The position numbers were made by a program, and so were the translations under genes. Positions 5,704-7,066 of a stretch of 7,066 nucleotides of DNA are shown here, piece after piece; position 1 is the stretch's first letter; every line of letters starts with the position of its first letter. This stretch comes from Deltaproteobacteria bacterium (GTDB lineage: Bacteria; UBA10199; JACPAL01; JACOUP01): the NCBI GenBank assembly GCA_030649435.1, contig JAUSKE010000045.1, positions 1 through 7,066 on the forward strand, in the 5' to 3' direction. The notes beneath the pieces were generated by a model. It made no database searches. It was given only the letters and a program-made list of their open reading frames with translations, and was not told the origin of the DNA.

Positions 5704-7066
5704 CTTCTCTCTCTCAAGTCACGGGACTCAGCCTCACAACCTGCCAACTGCTTTTCAACAGGGGATTCCGTTCCGCTGAAGAGATCAGCCAATTCCTCTA
5801 CGGCACTTTAAAAGACCTGCCAGATCCTCTAACCCTTCCTGATATTGGCAAGGCGGTTGAACGGATCCGGCAAGCACTCTCTAAAAAAGAAAAAATATTC
5901 CTCTTCGGTGATTATGATGTCGACGGCGTGACCGGCACCGCTATTTTGAAATTGTTTCTTGAATCTCAAGGGGCTGATGTCCACCCTCTCCTCCCCAATC
6001 GTTTTGAGGAGGGGTACGGCTTGCACGACCGTGTCATCGACGAGGTCGAGGCCAAGAAGGGAACCCTTCTCATCACGATCGATAACGGCACCAAGGCGTA
6101 CGGACCGATCCAAAAGGCGAGAGAGAAAGGGATCGACGTCATTGTTCTCGATCATCACGAAACACCCGAAGAGGAAGTTGGGGCAATCGCCCTCGTCAAT
6201 CCAAAAAAAGAGCGGGATGAATCCAAACAACTCCCCCTTTGTTCCGCAGGACTTGCCTTCTATTTGATCGCGGCCCTCAGGGGTTCGCTCCGCAAGAGTC
6301 AGTCATTCAACACGACCGAACCGGCCCTCACTCCCTACTTAGACCTGGTCGCCTTGGGGACCATCGCTGATCTTGTTCCTTTAGTCGGTGTAAATCGCCT
6401 CCTCGTTCGGGAAGGTTTAAAATGGCTCGCACAATCCGGACGAATTGGGATCAAGGCTCTCAAGGGAGTTTCTTCTATTAAGGAGGGAGCGGTCAGCGCC
6501 GGTCAGGTCGGTTTTCGGCTCGCCCCACGATTGAACGCCGCCGGTCGTCTGGAACATGCCTCTATCGCCCTGGAACTATTGACCACGGGTGACCCCTCTC
6601 GGGCACAAGAGTTGGCAGTGCAACTCGAAGAGATGAATCGGCGTCGTCAAACCACAGAAGAAGAAATCGTAAACCAGGCTGTCGAGATCCTTCTGCCTTC
6701 AGAACCGCTGGACTGGTGTGCCATCGCCCTGGCCCGTGAGGAATGGCACGAAGGGGTTTTGGGGATCGTCGCCGCCCGGTTGGCCGAGAGGTATTTTCGG
6801 CCAACGATCGTCCTCACCATCAACAAAGAAAAAGTCAAAGGGTCGGGGCGCTCCATCCGTGGTTTTGACCTGCATGCCTGTCTCGCCGAGTCGGCCTCTT
6901 TTCTCGACAAATGGGGTGGGCACAAAGCGGCCGTGGGCCTCAGTCTCAAAAAAGAAAACCTTGAGGCTTTTCTCAAATCCTTCCGGGAAACATCTCGAAC
7001 CCACTTGGCCCCCCTTGGAAGAACCCCTTCTCTGCCGATCGATCTCAACCTCCCCTTTTCTGATAT
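5688..7066 (+). CDS. recJ: Single-stranded-DNA-specific exonuclease RecJ; 3' end outside window
   Basis: RecJ degrades single-stranded DNA 5' to 3' in recombination, mismatch and base-excision repair. It is cytoplasmic and needs a divalent metal, usually Mn2+. There are 459 complete codons before the edge, while family members are often near 570, so the last part is missing. Visible motifs: LLFNRGF near the N-terminus; GDYDVDG with Asp75, Asp77 and Asp79; ITIDNG with Asp132; DHH at 155-157 (all DHH-domain metal-site motifs); the LDLVALGTIADLVPL block; PRLNAAGR at 280-287. The DHHA1 part has WHEGVLGIVAAR, SGRS at 386-389 and GGH at 410-412. The frame has only GTG starts (5685, 5688); 5688 is chosen for its four-base spacing from GGAGG, giving a 16-bp overlap with secF. 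The N-terminus is somewhat short for the family. It is probably co-transcribed with the sec genes, though unrelated in function. Confidence 0.95.
   Translation, partial: MGAEVTSLSQVTGLSLTTCQLLFNRGFRSAEEISQFLYGTLKDLPDPLTLPDIGKAVERIRQALSKKEKIFLFGDYDVDGVTGTAILKLFLESQGADVHPLLPNRFEEGYGLHDRVIDEVEAKKGTLLITIDNGTKAYGPIQKAREKGIDVIVLDHHETPEEEVGAIALVNPKKERDESKQLPLCSAGLAFYLIAALRGSLRKSQSFNTTEPALTPYLDLVALGTIADLVPLVGVNRLLVREGLKWLAQSGRIGIKALKGVSSIKEGAVSAGQVGFRLAPRLNAAGRLEHASIALELLTTGDPSRAQELAVQLEEMNRRRQTTEEEIVNQAVEILLPSEPLDWCAIALAREEWHEGVLGIVAARLAERYFRPTIVLTINKEKVKGSGRSIRGFDLHACLAESASFLDKWGGHKAAVGLSLKKENLEAFLKSFRETSRTHLAPLGRTPSLPIDLNLPFSD

Noticed and set aside
5829..6230. Minus-strand open frame of 133 codons
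   Set aside because: It is antisense to the DHH domain of recJ, whose catalytic motifs are clear, and has no recognisable domain.
6647..7048. Minus-strand open frames near the right edge
   Set aside because: They are shadows of recJ on the opposite strand without independent support.

Overview
The window carries five genes rightwards (tgt, yajC, secD, secF, recJ) and one large gene leftwards that runs off the left edge. The housekeeping cluster, with SecD and SecF as separate proteins, and the lipoprotein with a signal-peptidase-II box point to a Gram-negative bacterium of roughly balanced base composition. The order tgt-yajC-secD-secF-recJ is compatible with deltaproteobacterial-grade lineages. 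That placement is inference and cannot be narrowed from this sequence alone.

Left part (1-1588, minus strand): one uninterrupted reading frame of 529 codons from the ATG at 1588 down to the window edge with no stop. Its 3' end lies outside the window, so a search for closed frames shows only short out-of-frame shadows here. It encodes an exported lipoprotein with three tandem repeats of about 42 residues that look like ChW (clostridial hydrophobic, conserved W) repeats, followed by an alpha/beta-hydrolase (lipase/esterase-like) domain with a GFSMG nucleophile elbow. A cysteine-rich stretch lies towards the end. This is the least ordinary gene in the window.

Middle (1589-1660): a 72-bp divergent spacer between the lipoprotein gene and tgt. 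It must hold the control signals of both sides, and on the lipoprotein strand it contains G-runs that could form a quadruplex.

Right part (1661-7066, plus strand): a tightly packed, apparently co-transcribed block. tgt (tRNA-guanine transglycosylase, queuosine synthesis) overlaps yajC by 32 bp. yajC and secD share one base (TAATG), as do secD and secF (TGATG). recJ most likely starts on a GTG inside the end of secF. YajC, SecD and SecF form the accessory complex of the SecYEG translocon, which pulls exported proteins across the inner membrane using the proton gradient. RecJ is a 5'-3' single-strand DNA exonuclease of the DHH family and is cut by the right window edge. The exported lipoprotein is a plausible Sec client, but nothing else ties it to the operon. 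No RNA genes, mobile elements, CRISPR arrays or clear terminators were seen, and there is no gene-free stretch longer than 72 bp.
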